The notes beneath the pieces are model-generated. The model made no database searches and had not been told where the DNA came from. It saw only the letters and a program-made list of their open reading frames with translations. The position numbers were made by a program, and so were the translations under genes. A stretch of 64,000 nt of DNA. Origin: Herpetosiphon aurantiacus DSM 785 (lineage in GTDB: Bacteria; Chloroflexota; Chloroflexia; Chloroflexales; Herpetosiphonaceae). The stretch covers positions 186,001 through 250,000 of the forward strand of contig CP000876.1 of NCBI GenBank assembly GCA_000018565.1, read 5' to 3'. Positions 14,901-24,528 of this stretch are shown here, piece after piece (position 1 is the first letter of the stretch; each line of letters begins with the position of its first letter).

Positions 14901-17062
14901 TTGATCAAGCATATAACCTTGCACAGACAATCGACGATAATGAACAGCGGGCAAGCATCTTATGCGACATTGCACAAGCCCATCCTGAGTCTTATCCCAC
15001 AGATCAATTAGACAACCTTTTAAATGAAGCATTCTTGTTGGTAGAGTTTATCAACGATCCGAATAGTGCTAGCCCTCTCTACCATCGAATTGTCACGCTG
15101 TTGACTAATAGATCTATGATCGTTCAAGCGGCAGCTCTTGCCGATAAAATTGATAACCCTTGGCAACGAGCAAGAACACTATATGACATTGTGTGGCTTC
15201 TTGTACAAAAACATGAGTGTATTCCTGCACTGACTATAGCCTATATGATTGAAGATTCGTCCTATCTGCTGCATGCTATGATTACTATTACGCTTGCATT
15301 TGCGGAGGCCGGTGATTCTGAACAAGTTGAAAGGCTTCTATATAAAATTCTTCAGGATACCGCTACCATCAGGCATATTGAACAGTCTATCCAAGTTTAT
15401 AGTGCTATTGCAGAAATATATACAAAAGTGGGGAATGCCAAACAGGCAAATAGTTATTTCCATGCCATAGAAACTTTGATTCATTCCATAGACGCGCCTG
15501 AAAAACAGGTGGATGAACTTTGCTTCATGGCCAAAACGTACAACCGAATGAAGATGGATATGTTGAGGGATACATATCTTGATAATGCCATAGCCCTTGC
15601 ACACACGATAGATGAGCCATCAGCGCAAGGGAATGCCTTTAAAGCTATCAGTAAAGCCTATACAGTTCTTGGGGATCTGAGCCGTGCAATAACAATAAGC
15701 ACACTGATTGCAGATTATGATATACGTGAGACTACGCTTGGCCAAGTTATTCAGATCGTTCTAAACAATCCATCTAATGGCAATTCACAAGCGGTCTTAA
15801 ATGAAGTTAGGAATATCGCACAATCGATCAACCACTCATGGTGGCGAATAAAATCGACTTATTCGCTGATATATACCTATGTTAACAATGGCAATCTAGA
15901 TCAGGCACACAAACTACTGGGGTCAGAGTTCCAAACCCTATCTTATGCGGTTGATGAAGATTCTTTATCCACACTGGAAAAAACACGGGTTTGTGTCTTA
16001 TGTTCAATAGCTGCTGCCAGCTTTGCGATTCAGAATCTAGGAGTTTCCTATACTCTGATGGATGAAGCAATAACCATAACGAAGCGTATTCTTGAACCTC
16101 GCACACACATTCATGCTGTAGAAACGATCGCACAAACTTATGCTGTAATGAATGATCATAATCAGGCAACCATATTTCTACAGCACGCATTGGAGATGGC
16201 GAAATCTATAGACGATGGTGATCTACAGTTCGAATTGATAGATTCTATTGCAACTATAAGTATACGCATTGGGAATATTGAACAAGCTATGACGATTCTT
16301 GAATCGGTCAATACTTATGATCGATTTGGTAGTTCATCTATACTCCCAGGTATTGCAATTGAATTTGCCGATAGAGGTCAAATTGAACAAGCAATAGAAT
16401 TTAGTCAATCTGTTAAATCGAGAGAGAAAGATTTTGTATATCGTGCTATCGCTCAGGCATATTGTACGGCTGGCGATCAAGAACGGGCTAAACATATTAC
16501 ACAATCAATCAAGACAATGTGGAAATATATTGATACCTTAAGTATCATTGCAAGAAGCTATGTTTCTGTCGATAAGATAGAACAAGCAAAAGATCTTATT
16601 GCAGAAATGAAAACACGTATAACCATCCTACCCAACGACAATGATCGTGATTATGCATATGGATCACTGTCACAGGCACTAGCGACGATAGGACAAATAA
16701 CCCAGGCTATTGAAACTATTCAATTAATCAATACCACAGGGAGCCGTGATGAAGCGATCTATACACTTGCGCAGGTATATGCGGCGCAGGGGAATATCAC
16801 CCATGCACTTGCTGAAGCGAAATCGATTACCCATATTAGAAGAAGGATAGCTTTGTTCTTATCACTAGGCAATGAGTATCGAGATGATGATTCATTAAAA
16901 ATATCCCTTATTCAAAAAGAATGGCAGGCCAGTAGAACAATCGAAGATACTTGGGAGCTATTACAACTGATTAATCCCTTATTAAACGACTATCCATGGC
17001 TTGGAACAGTAATTCTGGAAGAAGAGAAATGGGTCAATGCGCAACTCAAGCGATTAGGGTAA
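11993..17062 (+). CDS. CHAT protease - NACHT/STAND NTPase - helical-repeat protein
   Basis: This 1689-residue NLR-like protein has an N-terminal CHAT peptidase (about 100-360) with catalytic His in 'HHIGHGS' (near 221) and Cys in 'VLNACHTSS' (near 265). A short Gly/Asn beta segment 'GSNILIGNQIQGNVYQHVD' follows (near 383-402). Next is a STAND NTPase opening with 'GFVGRVNEL', Walker A 'AAAGEGKSS' near 473-481 and Walker B 'TIYLDGLDQL' near 552. The remainder, about 870-1640, holds 33-40-residue helical repeats of the form A-x-x-I-A-Q-x-Y-x-x-x-G-D-x-x-x-A. It ends 'EEEKWVNAQLKRLG', a cap shared with two other proteins here. By analogy with bacterial NLRs, the repeats would sense a trigger, the NTPase oligomerise and the protease cleave targets. 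The 3' half is more AT-rich than the CHAT-NACHT half. Its own promoter is visible upstream. Confidence 0.9.
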   Translation: MSSAFASFHLTIAAPHGDRYPVTARTQAGHEVSEDLLLPLDDPTLTVYQMALDYHTPIDESVVIAVGQLLYQTLFQGTIAEAFATARAHADQQKVALRIHLAIDTDTRLSAAAALPWELMATAAGRPLMLEHALVRTFSWNDPIPNLGIPPGEPIRLAVTSALPAELANHPIAAEAEVAIIHAAITHSARPIDLIEVPHLTRDRLTDLLTNQRPHIVHHIGHGSIQRGMGYLDIERADQSRDRLSAREFSTMLHQSGVQLVVLNACHTSSAGESLLTSFAPIFITDRIPAVIGMQAAILNRTGHCFANAFYATLGHSGSIDASLIAARKAIHADGHEHGAWGFITLYSRVTHGGLWQTQHADHTNSTSPPTVIQNTIEPIQAHGSNILIGNQIQGNVYQHVDLPEATLKASLAALEQEKTLARIRHAAQQIESDRLLTLRLQGFVGRVNELAAIREQIAAMRPTGGYVLIKAAAGEGKSSSIAKLIQEAGIAQTPHHFIALTTGREYQLGLLRAVVAQLILKHGLTVSYFPEESYPAMKGEFTRILDELSKQGIQETIYLDGLDQLQPDIDGSRDLSFLPPQPPPGIVMVLGSRPDETLKPLEILHRVDYDLPPLREDDALALWRSVQPGVSDSLLHNLYTALKGNALFVHLAADTMQGASVVDATSLIKQIEQNPSNLFGITLERIKGRSMSDWRSIWKPMLALLLVAQEPLRLDVLGDLLGHDHDTMQDAVWVFGGLVSQGIDQRVALHHLLFRDYLTTSVFNDREVKRWHQRLADWCDSDLDAIWADDRDPIEQARRVYARHHYIMHLFLAENWTTLWKVLDTGDYGEYKTRFDPSTRLYALDLDRGRESAINAGQSTKENIQNLPRLWKYSLLRTSLNNRMDQSSDELFVILAMLGRLEESLARIELISDPIRQIGLWSIVVQWCDPHQQKILLYRMESLLPMIPVQSKQEALQSIIQVCIWIGDLDQAYNLAQTIDDNEQRASILCDIAQAHPESYPTDQLDNLLNEAFLLVEFINDPNSASPLYHRIVTLLTNRSMIVQAAALADKIDNPWQRARTLYDIVWLLVQKHECIPALTIAYMIEDSSYLLHAMITITLAFAEAGDSEQVERLLYKILQDTATIRHIEQSIQVYSAIAEIYTKVGNAKQANSYFHAIETLIHSIDAPEKQVDELCFMAKTYNRMKMDMLRDTYLDNAIALAHTIDEPSAQGNAFKAISKAYTVLGDLSRAITISTLIADYDIRETTLGQVIQIVLNNPSNGNSQAVLNEVRNIAQSINHSWWRIKSTYSLIYTYVNNGNLDQAHKLLGSEFQTLSYAVDEDSLSTLEKTRVCVLCSIAAASFAIQNLGVSYTLMDEAITITKRILEPRTHIHAVETIAQTYAVMNDHNQATIFLQHALEMAKSIDDGDLQFELIDSIATISIRIGNIEQAMTILESVNTYDRFGSSSILPGIAIEFADRGQIEQAIEFSQSVKSREKDFVYRAIAQAYCTAGDQERAKHITQSIKTMWKYIDTLSIIARSYVSVDKIEQAKDLIAEMKTRITILPNDNDRDYAYGSLSQALATIGQITQAIETIQLINTTGSRDEAIYTLAQVYAAQGNITHALAEAKSITHIRRRIALFLSLGNEYRDDDSLKISLIQKEWQASRTIEDTWELLQLINPLLNDYPWLGTVILEEEKWVNAQLKRLG

Positions 17063-17070
17063 AGGGGTGG

Positions 17071-17110
17071 GTGTCAAGGGCCAACTTTGCTACCAAGTCG
17101 GCCCCTGGGA
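17071..17110 (+). repeat. Intergenic repeat family member
   Basis: GGTGTCAAGGGCC is followed by CCAAGTCGGCCCCTGGGAT and a pyrimidine-rich stretch. The second part recurs at about 37589 (CCAAGTCGGCCCCTGGAAT), the first at about 24910, and a degenerate form with 'ccctagaattaagagaaatt' near 7462. All copies lie in intergenic DNA close to gene ends. Confidence 0.5.
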
Positions 17111-17149
17111 TTAAGACAAATCCCCCCTCATTTCATCCTTTCCAAAGGC

Positions 17150-17178
17150 TTGACAGGGGGCATTCCATTTGCTAGGAT
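17150..17178 (+). promoter_or_regulatory. Sigma70-type promoter of the RHS toxin gene
   Basis: A consensus -35 TTGACA (17150-17155), a 17-bp spacer and -10 TAGGAT (17173-17178) lie upstream of the RHS start, implying a leader of about 145 nt. This is the best promoter match seen in the window. Confidence 0.75.
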
Positions 17179-17331
17179 GCCCACAATTCCCGAGCGAGAG
17201 AGAGCATCCCTTGGCTGGAGAGCCGACGGATGGACAATTCCACCCACCAATCGTTATGACACGTATTCCGTATGATCGTAGGATGACTCCTCTCGCAGGG
17301 TACGCATCAATCTGCATCCAAAGGAGTCTCT

Positions 17332-20300
17332 ATGTCGCTTGTGCCACGGTGGCTTGCCCATCTGTTGCTCATCACGCTGTTGGGTTCGGGTGTTCCACGC
17401 GCATCTATGCGTCCAACCGTGCTCGCCAATCCGCAGCCGCAGCCGGCCACGGCCCCGGTCACCCCGAACAACGAGCTGCCGCCCTTGCCTGATTTGCCGC
17501 CCGTCGCCCTCCCGCTGGTGGATACACCCACCCTACGTCCGACCATTCCGGTGACCACGACCGCACCATCACCATTTGGCCCGTTATTGACCCGCATCAG
17601 TGATCCCGCCATTGCCCCATCGCCAACGCGTCCGCGTCCGTTGGAGGCTGATCAGACCCGTGCACCATCAACCCCAGCGGTTACGCCGCAGGATGTGAGT
17701 TCCTGTACTGGCGATGCGACCAATCCCCGCGCGTGGTGGCAACGGGATAGCACCAACCAGTATGAATTTCTGAATCCCAGTAACGTGGATTGGTCGCATG
17801 ATCCGACGGGTACCACCCTGCAACGGCGCTTTTTCCAGACCGATCGCTCGGTCGGCATTGTCATTTGTCTCCGCCCCACCGAGCAAATCGCCAGCTGGGT
17901 GCCCAATGCAACCACCTGGACGACCACGTGGTATCGGAGTGCCACTCCGACCAGCACTGTGCCAACCATCGAGTTTGGCCGCGTCACGATGACCTATCGC
18001 GGCGTTCAGAATGGGACGCTCCTCTTTACCGCTCGCTGGAATACGGGGAACGAGGTTCCCTTCGATCAGAACTGTACGGCGACGGCCAACCCTTGTGCAA
18101 CCCTCGCGCCCCTCAATATTGATGCGCTCGATCTCAAACGCTATCCTGGCATGTGGCGAGCCGTGGTGACGAGTACCACCGGCATGACCGCCACCCCACC
18201 CGATAGCGTGATGATTAACTTAACCGTCACCGACTATGAGGCCAGCCCCAATCCGATCAATCGGGCAACCCCGACCACCTTGACGACCCGGTTCCAAGCA
18301 ACCCCACCCACGCGGAATGCACAGGGTCAGCCGTCCATGCCCTTCTTGGGCTATGACTATGATCTCTATACCCCGGCGGGTCAGCATATCATGACCTTGC
18401 CCCATCCCACCCCGGGCTTTGACCCGAGTACCGCGACCGCCAGTTTCGCCACGAGTTGGAATAACCAACTCACCAATCCCACCCGCCCGATTACCGATGG
18501 CACCTATCTCGTCTCCTTCATGTTTGCCTTTGGGGAACCGTTGTGGCTAGGCTGGAGCGAACCCGCCTACATTCAAGCGATCTGGCCACTCTATGTTGGT
18601 GTGCCCGCCACCCAATTGCGCAACAAAGGTTCCTGTGAATTTGGCTGTTCCCCTGCGTCCTACCAAGTCGTGGCGGGTGATCCGGTCAATACCGCCACGG
18701 GCAATTTTCTGCACAGCGAAACCGACCTCTCCATCCCCACCGAGGGGGAGCCGCTCACCTGGACGCGGTCGTATAACAGTCAAGCCCTGACCGAGACCTC
18801 GGTGCTTGGCCCCGGCTGGACGCATCCCTTCCACCTTCGGCTGGTCTTGCCAACCAGTCCGTTGGGGGTCTCCAATCAAATCAGTCTGATCAGTCCGTCG
18901 GGGAATCACTATACTTTTCGGCAATCCGGATCGACCTATGTCCCCCTCCCCGGAGTCTATGCCACCCTCACGGCTGATGCGGGTGGCTATACCGTGAGCC
19001 TTCCCGACCTAACCCGCTATCGCTTCGATCTGCTGGGTCGCGTGACCACGGTTACGACCAGTCGTGGGGCGAGTTTGCAGTACCAGTATGTCACCAGTGG
19101 CCCCTATACCGGCTTGCTTGACCGGATCACGGATACCAGTGGCCAACGCTTCTTGGCGTTGACCTATACCGGTGAGAGCGCCGCCACCGCCCGCCTTGCC
19201 AGTGTCCGCGACCCGCTCAATCGAACGGTGACCTATGGCTATCAGGATGGCATGTTGACCACCGTGACCGATGTCATGGGGCGCATCACCACCTATGGCC
19301 TGACCGATGGCCTGATTACCACGATTGATCACGCGGGCGTGCGCACCCTCACCAATGTCTATGAAACGACCACCGCCAGCGTTCCCGTTGGGAATCCCTC
19401 CGCCTGGTTGTATGCCGCTGCCCCAGCCTTAACCGCCTGGCCCCCACCGAGTCAACGGCGGGTCATCGCGCAACGCAGTGGCGATGGGGTTGAAACCACC
19501 TATACCTATGCGGCGGATGGCACGACCATGGCCACCCGTGACGGCAATCGGGTCTATCAGGAAAAACACTGGTATCGCCCGGATGGCTCCTTGGATCATA
19601 TCAGCCATGAAACCTCTCTCGGCACCATCACCACCGAACAGGCAACCTTCGATCCGGTGACGCTCAGTCGCACGGCGACGACGGATCGCTATGGCAATAC
19701 CCTGAGCCAAACGACCAATGCCCGTGGCCAAGCGACCTCTATGACCGATGCCACAGGGGGCGGCGTGACCACCACCTATCGAGCAGCAACCGAGGCCATT
19801 GCCCCCCAGCAGCCAGCGCTCGTTCGCGATTCCCTCGGACGGGAAACCCGCTATCAGTATGGGCCGGGCGATGTGCTGACCAGTGTCACCACCGGGATTG
19901 CGCCGACAACCCCGCAGGGCCGCACCACCACCTATACCTATGACCAACGCTACCCGGGCAAGCATTGGCTCGAAGCCGTCACCGATCCGCTGGGGCACAC
20001 CACGACCTATACCTATAATGCTTGGGGGCAAATCACCGCCGTCACCGATGCCGCTGGCGCGACCACCACGACCACCTACGATGCGGTGGGCCGCGTCAGT
20101 GCCACGACGGATGCACGGGGAACGGTGACCCGCTATACCTATCATCCCGATGATACCGTGGCCATGGTCGTGCGTAACTGTACCGACGCAGCGGGGGTTC
20201 CCAGCCCTACCGGGCCGTGTGCCGCCCAAACCGCTGAGCGCAATCTGACCACGACCTATGGTTATGACCCCCGCGGTCGGCAGGTCTGGGAACGCTCCCC

Positions 20301-23300
20301 GCTCGGCACCTATACCGCCCAACGCTATACCGCTGCGGGCCATGTCGCATGGCGCACCAAGGGCTTGGTCGCCGCAGGCTTTCCCGCCACCCTCCCGACC
20401 ACCCCACCCGCCTATGATGCCCGCTGGCCCGATCAAAACAGTACCACCTTCTATGCCTATGATAGTTTTGGCCGCACGACCTTCATTACTGAAACGGGCA
20501 TCGTGACGGGGTCGCTCATGCTGGATTCCAGCCTCGGCTGGCGCTGGACGGCGACAACCCAGCGCGTGACCCGCTTGACCTATGATGCCTTTGGTCGGCC
20601 ATGGCAGGTGATGCGGCAGTATGACCCGCAACAGCCGCTCACGGGGCGGAGCGATGTCAATCTGACCACCACCTATACCTACGATGATACGGCGACACCC
20701 CGTGCCACAATGATCTGTGACCCGCTGAATCGCTGTACCCGCACGGCGTATGATGCCCTTGGCCGCGTCGTCTCGGTCATCGAGCGCTATCAGGATGGCA
20801 TTCCTGGCCCGGATGCCGCCGATCGCCAAACCGTCACCACCTATACTCCAGCGGGACTGGTCGATACGGTGATTACGGACTACCACGATGGTGTCTATGC
20901 GCCAGCCACCGATCCGCTGGCCGACCTGAAAACGGCCTATACCTATGATAGCTGGGGTCGCGCGACCCGTGTAACCACGGCCGTTGATCCGGCCCCGATC
21001 AGTGGGGCAACCGATGTCAATCGGACGACCCAGCGCTGGTATGATGCCAATGACCGCCTGTATGCCGAACAAGATGCCATGGGTCGCATCACCCGCTATC
21101 GCTCCAATGCGGTGGGGCAGGTCATCGAAACGGTCACCAACTGCACGGGCGCGACAGCAACGCTGCTCACCGGCACCTGTGATGCCTTTACCCCCAGCCA
21201 GCCGGATCGCAATCTGCGGGTGTGGATGCAGTATACGGCGCTCGGCCAAACCGAGGCGGTCACGACCATGCTGGATCTGACGGCACGGCGCACGACAGTG
21301 TACCGCTATGATCCCCTGGGGCGGATGACTGTCCAGGTCGACCAGTGTACGGCCAATGGGCAACCCGTCATTGCGGGCTGTGATACCCCCAATCCCACGG
21401 ATACCACCCAGAGTGATACCAACCGTCGGCAGTTGTGGATCTATGATGCGGAAGGGAATATCGTCGACCAACGGAATCCACGTGGGTTTCGCGAGACCTT
21501 TACCTATGATCGCCTGAACCAGCAACGCAGTCGAACATACTACTTCATCGGCATCACCTGCGAGCCGACGACCATCACCTGCGCGACCACCCGCCAACAG
21601 GCCGATGGAACGGGCCAAGTACGCTGGCAGGTTGATGAAACCGGGATGGATGCCACTGATCTGCGCCGGAATCTCGTAGCCACGCATGTTGATCCCGTGG
21701 GACGGGTCGTGCGGACGGTTGCTGCTGCCGACAATACGGGCCAATTCGGGATCGTCACGACCACCCAGTATGATCGTGGGAGCCGCGCCATTGCCACCAC
21801 CAATGCCGATGGGCAAACGACGCTGCTGGGCTATCGGGGCGATGATCGGGTCACCACCGTCGTCGAGAATGCAACCGGACCCGTCGCGCCCATCGCCGTC
21901 ACGACAACGGCCCAATACGATGTTCATGGCAATCTGCGCAGCCTCACCGATGCCGAGCAGCATACCCGCCGCTGGCAGTATGACAGTCGGGGCTTGGTGC
22001 TGAGCCAACAGGATGCCGCCAATCGCACGACCACCATGACCTACGATACGGGTGGGCGGATGCGCACGAAAACTGACCCGCGCGGCAGTGCGATGGCCGT
22101 CAGCTACACCTATGACCTGCGTGATCGGGTGACCCAGATCAGCTCGCCTGGCCTCGCAACCACGATTACCATGCAGTATGATGCCAGCGGTCGGCGCACC
22201 CAGATGACCGATGGGAGTGGGACAACAAGCTGGACGTATGACCGCGCGGATCGCGTCGCGACGACCACCCAACCCGTCGTTGGCGGTCTCCAGTATGGCT
22301 ATGATGCGACCGACCAACGGGTTGCACTGACCTATCCGAGTGGTGGCCCGCAGCTGGGCTATGGCTATGATATGGATGGGTTGATCAACGCGATTGATAC
22401 CAATCGTGATGGCACACGCGATATTAACTATACGCACACCTTCGATGGTCAGCTGACCAGCATTGAACCGATTGGCCAGCCATTTACCCTCCAATGGACC
22501 TATGATGCGCTTGATCGGGTCACCAGCATCGACCAAGGTCGAGCTGCCGCGCAACGCCAACCCGATCACCGCACGCGGGGACAGCGTGCTCAGCCGCAGG
22601 ATCTCGTCCCCACGACCACGTTTGGCATGCGCTATACCCTCAGTGCCGCTGGTCGCCACGAGGCCATCACCGAATGGCAACAGGGGCCGGGCACCGCACT
22701 CCCGCTCCCCGTAGGAGCCTACCGCCAATATCTCCCGCTGGTCCTGGATGAGCGGCTGGATGGGTGGAGTTTGCAGTATGACGGCCTCAATCGTCTGACG
22801 TTTGCGACGCTTAGCCGACCAGGCGATGGAACGCCCGCGCGGGGATTGGTTGCCGATGAAACCGAAGGGGCAACCTATGATCGGGTCGGCAATCCACTCA
22901 CGCGCCAGCGCAATGGGAGCACGAGTGGGCCATGGAGCTATACGGCTGCCGATCAACGCACCGATTGGACGTATGATGCGGCGGGGAATGTGCTCAACGA
23001 TGGCACCGCGACGTATACCTATGATGCCTTGGGTCGCTTAACCAGCCGCACGCAAGGCGGCACGACCAGCACCCATACCTACAATGGCGATGGCCTGCTG
23101 GTCGCCAGCACGACGAATGGCGCAACGACCCGATTCCTGTGGGATACCACGACCCCGAATGCCCAATTGGTCGGCACCCAGCAAGCGAGCGGCACCACCT
23201 GGTATGTCTGGTCGCCGATGGGCGGCGGGACGGCGCGGGTGCTCTATAGCCTTGGGCCAAGTGGCCGTCGGTGGCTGATGAGTGACGGGATTGGATCGGT

Positions 23301-24456
23301 CCGCCGCACGCTGAGCGATAGCGGAACCGTGATCCAAACTCGGCAGTGGACCCCGTTTGGGGTGGAAATCGGCGGCACCGCCAGTGCCGGACTGGGCTAT
23401 GCGGGAGAATGGCAAGAAGCCAGCGGCTTGGTGTATCTGCGCGCACGGTGGTATGATCCGGCAGCGAGTCGCTTCCTGAGCCGTGACCCGTGGGATGGGA
23501 TGATCAGCAATCCCCAGACCCTCAATCCCTATGCCTATGCCCATAACCAACCCACCCGCTTTACCGATCCCAGCGGGAAAACGCCCCTCCTTGCGGCGTT
23601 GGCAGGAGTTGAAATTGGATTACCAATCCTATCGGGATTGGGGGCTGCGGCGGCAGCCTGTTATCTCAGCATTGTCTGTGGTGTTGCCGTCTTAACCGCC
23701 GTGGTAGTTGGTGCGTTTGGCCTCGCCTATCTCTGTCAGCAGGGAGTTCTTTGCCAACCTGATGCAGCGACACAACCATCCGATTATATTGATACGGATG
23801 AAGAACTCTTTAACAACGTTGATTGTGACTATATTGAACTACCAGACGGGAATAACGAAGGTCCCGACGGATTACCACCACTCAGGCCTGGCTTAAAATT
23901 TGCCGCAATAATCTTATTGACTACGGTAGGGGTAGTCAATCTGAGCCAGATGATTCCCCGATCTGCACCACAATCTACACCTGAATCAGCTCCTACGGCA
24001 CCTATTTATACTGACACAAATCCTAAAGATAATGATAGAGCCAAACAAGTCTATTACAGAGGCTTAAGTAACAGGGATTTAAGAGAATTTAATACCTATG
24101 GTATGATTCGGAGTAAATTCATTAGAGACGGGGGGAAAGTAGAAGATGCGGCTGATATGATCAATAATCCCCAAGCAAGGGAAAATCATCCTTATGGATC
24201 GGGAGGGTCACCATTTGTTTCAGTAACAAAGAATCCTACAATGGCGATGAAGTTTGCAACAAAATACTTAGATGATCCAACAGATAATGGATCTAGCGGC
24301 TACATTCTTAGAATTACGACAACACGAAAATACTATACCTCTCCAACAAGTTTTGGCCATGAACAAGAAGCTCTCGCACCTATTCTGATAGGCGGAATAT
24401 TTGATACCTTAGAGATCAATCCACAGCAAGGTGTAATTCCACCTGGATGGAATTGA
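17332..24456 (+). CDS. RHS/YD-repeat polymorphic toxin with ADP-ribosyltransferase-like C-terminus
   Basis: This 2374-residue protein starts at an ATG preceded by AAAGGAG. It has a signal peptide ('WLAHLLLITLLGSGVPRAS') and a Pro-rich region. A DUF6531-type entry begins 'GDPVNTATGNFLHSETDL' near residue 448. Some 1500 residues of YD repeats ('TYTYDALGRL' type) follow, then the RHS core end 'GLVYLRARWYDPAASRFLSR' (near 2030-2050) and 'NPYAYAHNQPTRFTDPSG' (near 2065-2082). Such cores form a shell enclosing a cleavable toxin. The tip (about 2090-2374) has hydrophobic segments and then 'VYYRGLS' (Arg near 2241), 'SPFVSVTKNP' (an STS-like strand) and 'GHEQEALAPI' (Q/E-x-E). These three elements fit an ADP-ribosyltransferase fold, giving a putative NAD-dependent toxin. 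The tip is AT-rich against a GC-rich core, the usual mark of toxin-tip exchange. An immunity-type gene follows. Confidence 0.88.
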   Translation: MSLVPRWLAHLLLITLLGSGVPRASMRPTVLANPQPQPATAPVTPNNELPPLPDLPPVALPLVDTPTLRPTIPVTTTAPSPFGPLLTRISDPAIAPSPTRPRPLEADQTRAPSTPAVTPQDVSSCTGDATNPRAWWQRDSTNQYEFLNPSNVDWSHDPTGTTLQRRFFQTDRSVGIVICLRPTEQIASWVPNATTWTTTWYRSATPTSTVPTIEFGRVTMTYRGVQNGTLLFTARWNTGNEVPFDQNCTATANPCATLAPLNIDALDLKRYPGMWRAVVTSTTGMTATPPDSVMINLTVTDYEASPNPINRATPTTLTTRFQATPPTRNAQGQPSMPFLGYDYDLYTPAGQHIMTLPHPTPGFDPSTATASFATSWNNQLTNPTRPITDGTYLVSFMFAFGEPLWLGWSEPAYIQAIWPLYVGVPATQLRNKGSCEFGCSPASYQVVAGDPVNTATGNFLHSETDLSIPTEGEPLTWTRSYNSQALTETSVLGPGWTHPFHLRLVLPTSPLGVSNQISLISPSGNHYTFRQSGSTYVPLPGVYATLTADAGGYTVSLPDLTRYRFDLLGRVTTVTTSRGASLQYQYVTSGPYTGLLDRITDTSGQRFLALTYTGESAATARLASVRDPLNRTVTYGYQDGMLTTVTDVMGRITTYGLTDGLITTIDHAGVRTLTNVYETTTASVPVGNPSAWLYAAAPALTAWPPPSQRRVIAQRSGDGVETTYTYAADGTTMATRDGNRVYQEKHWYRPDGSLDHISHETSLGTITTEQATFDPVTLSRTATTDRYGNTLSQTTNARGQATSMTDATGGGVTTTYRAATEAIAPQQPALVRDSLGRETRYQYGPGDVLTSVTTGIAPTTPQGRTTTYTYDQRYPGKHWLEAVTDPLGHTTTYTYNAWGQITAVTDAAGATTTTTYDAVGRVSATTDARGTVTRYTYHPDDTVAMVVRNCTDAAGVPSPTGPCAAQTAERNLTTTYGYDPRGRQVWERSPLGTYTAQRYTAAGHVAWRTKGLVAAGFPATLPTTPPAYDARWPDQNSTTFYAYDSFGRTTFITETGIVTGSLMLDSSLGWRWTATTQRVTRLTYDAFGRPWQVMRQYDPQQPLTGRSDVNLTTTYTYDDTATPRATMICDPLNRCTRTAYDALGRVVSVIERYQDGIPGPDAADRQTVTTYTPAGLVDTVITDYHDGVYAPATDPLADLKTAYTYDSWGRATRVTTAVDPAPISGATDVNRTTQRWYDANDRLYAEQDAMGRITRYRSNAVGQVIETVTNCTGATATLLTGTCDAFTPSQPDRNLRVWMQYTALGQTEAVTTMLDLTARRTTVYRYDPLGRMTVQVDQCTANGQPVIAGCDTPNPTDTTQSDTNRRQLWIYDAEGNIVDQRNPRGFRETFTYDRLNQQRSRTYYFIGITCEPTTITCATTRQQADGTGQVRWQVDETGMDATDLRRNLVATHVDPVGRVVRTVAAADNTGQFGIVTTTQYDRGSRAIATTNADGQTTLLGYRGDDRVTTVVENATGPVAPIAVTTTAQYDVHGNLRSLTDAEQHTRRWQYDSRGLVLSQQDAANRTTTMTYDTGGRMRTKTDPRGSAMAVSYTYDLRDRVTQISSPGLATTITMQYDASGRRTQMTDGSGTTSWTYDRADRVATTTQPVVGGLQYGYDATDQRVALTYPSGGPQLGYGYDMDGLINAIDTNRDGTRDINYTHTFDGQLTSIEPIGQPFTLQWTYDALDRVTSIDQGRAAAQRQPDHRTRGQRAQPQDLVPTTTFGMRYTLSAAGRHEAITEWQQGPGTALPLPVGAYRQYLPLVLDERLDGWSLQYDGLNRLTFATLSRPGDGTPARGLVADETEGATYDRVGNPLTRQRNGSTSGPWSYTAADQRTDWTYDAAGNVLNDGTATYTYDALGRLTSRTQGGTTSTHTYNGDGLLVASTTNGATTRFLWDTTTPNAQLVGTQQASGTTWYVWSPMGGGTARVLYSLGPSGRRWLMSDGIGSVRRTLSDSGTVIQTRQWTPFGVEIGGTASAGLGYAGEWQEASGLVYLRARWYDPAASRFLSRDPWDGMISNPQTLNPYAYAHNQPTRFTDPSGKTPLLAALAGVEIGLPILSGLGAAAAACYLSIVCGVAVLTAVVVGAFGLAYLCQQGVLCQPDAATQPSDYIDTDEELFNNVDCDYIELPDGNNEGPDGLPPLRPGLKFAAIILLTTVGVVNLSQMIPRSAPQSTPESAPTAPIYTDTNPKDNDRAKQVYYRGLSNRDLREFNTYGMIRSKFIRDGGKVEDAADMINNPQARENHPYGSGGSPFVSVTKNPTMAMKFATKYLDDPTDNGSSGYILRITTTRKYYTSPTSFGHEQEALAPILIGGIFDTLEINPQQGVIPPGWN

Positions 24457-24469
24457 TCTTGGTATTATT

Positions 24470-24503
24470 AGGTGCTTGATTTAATATATTGAGTCAAGCA
24501 CCT
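24470..24503 (+). terminator. Hairpin between toxin and immunity-type genes
   Basis: aggtgcttga (24470-24479) and tcaagcacct (24494-24503) are perfectly complementary with a 14-nt loop. The hairpin lies 13 bp after the toxin stop and 25 bp before the next start. It may end the long toxin transcript or protect the downstream message. There is no T-tract immediately after the stem. Confidence 0.45.
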
Positions 24504-24528
24504 ATAATTTATATAATAAGGAATTTTC

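Noticed and set aside
19429-22956. A 1175-codon open frame on the minus strand inside the RHS gene
   Set aside because: It is the antisense shadow of GC-rich YD repeats; the translation is Gly/Ile/Arg-rich without domains and the plus-strand RHS protein fully explains the region.
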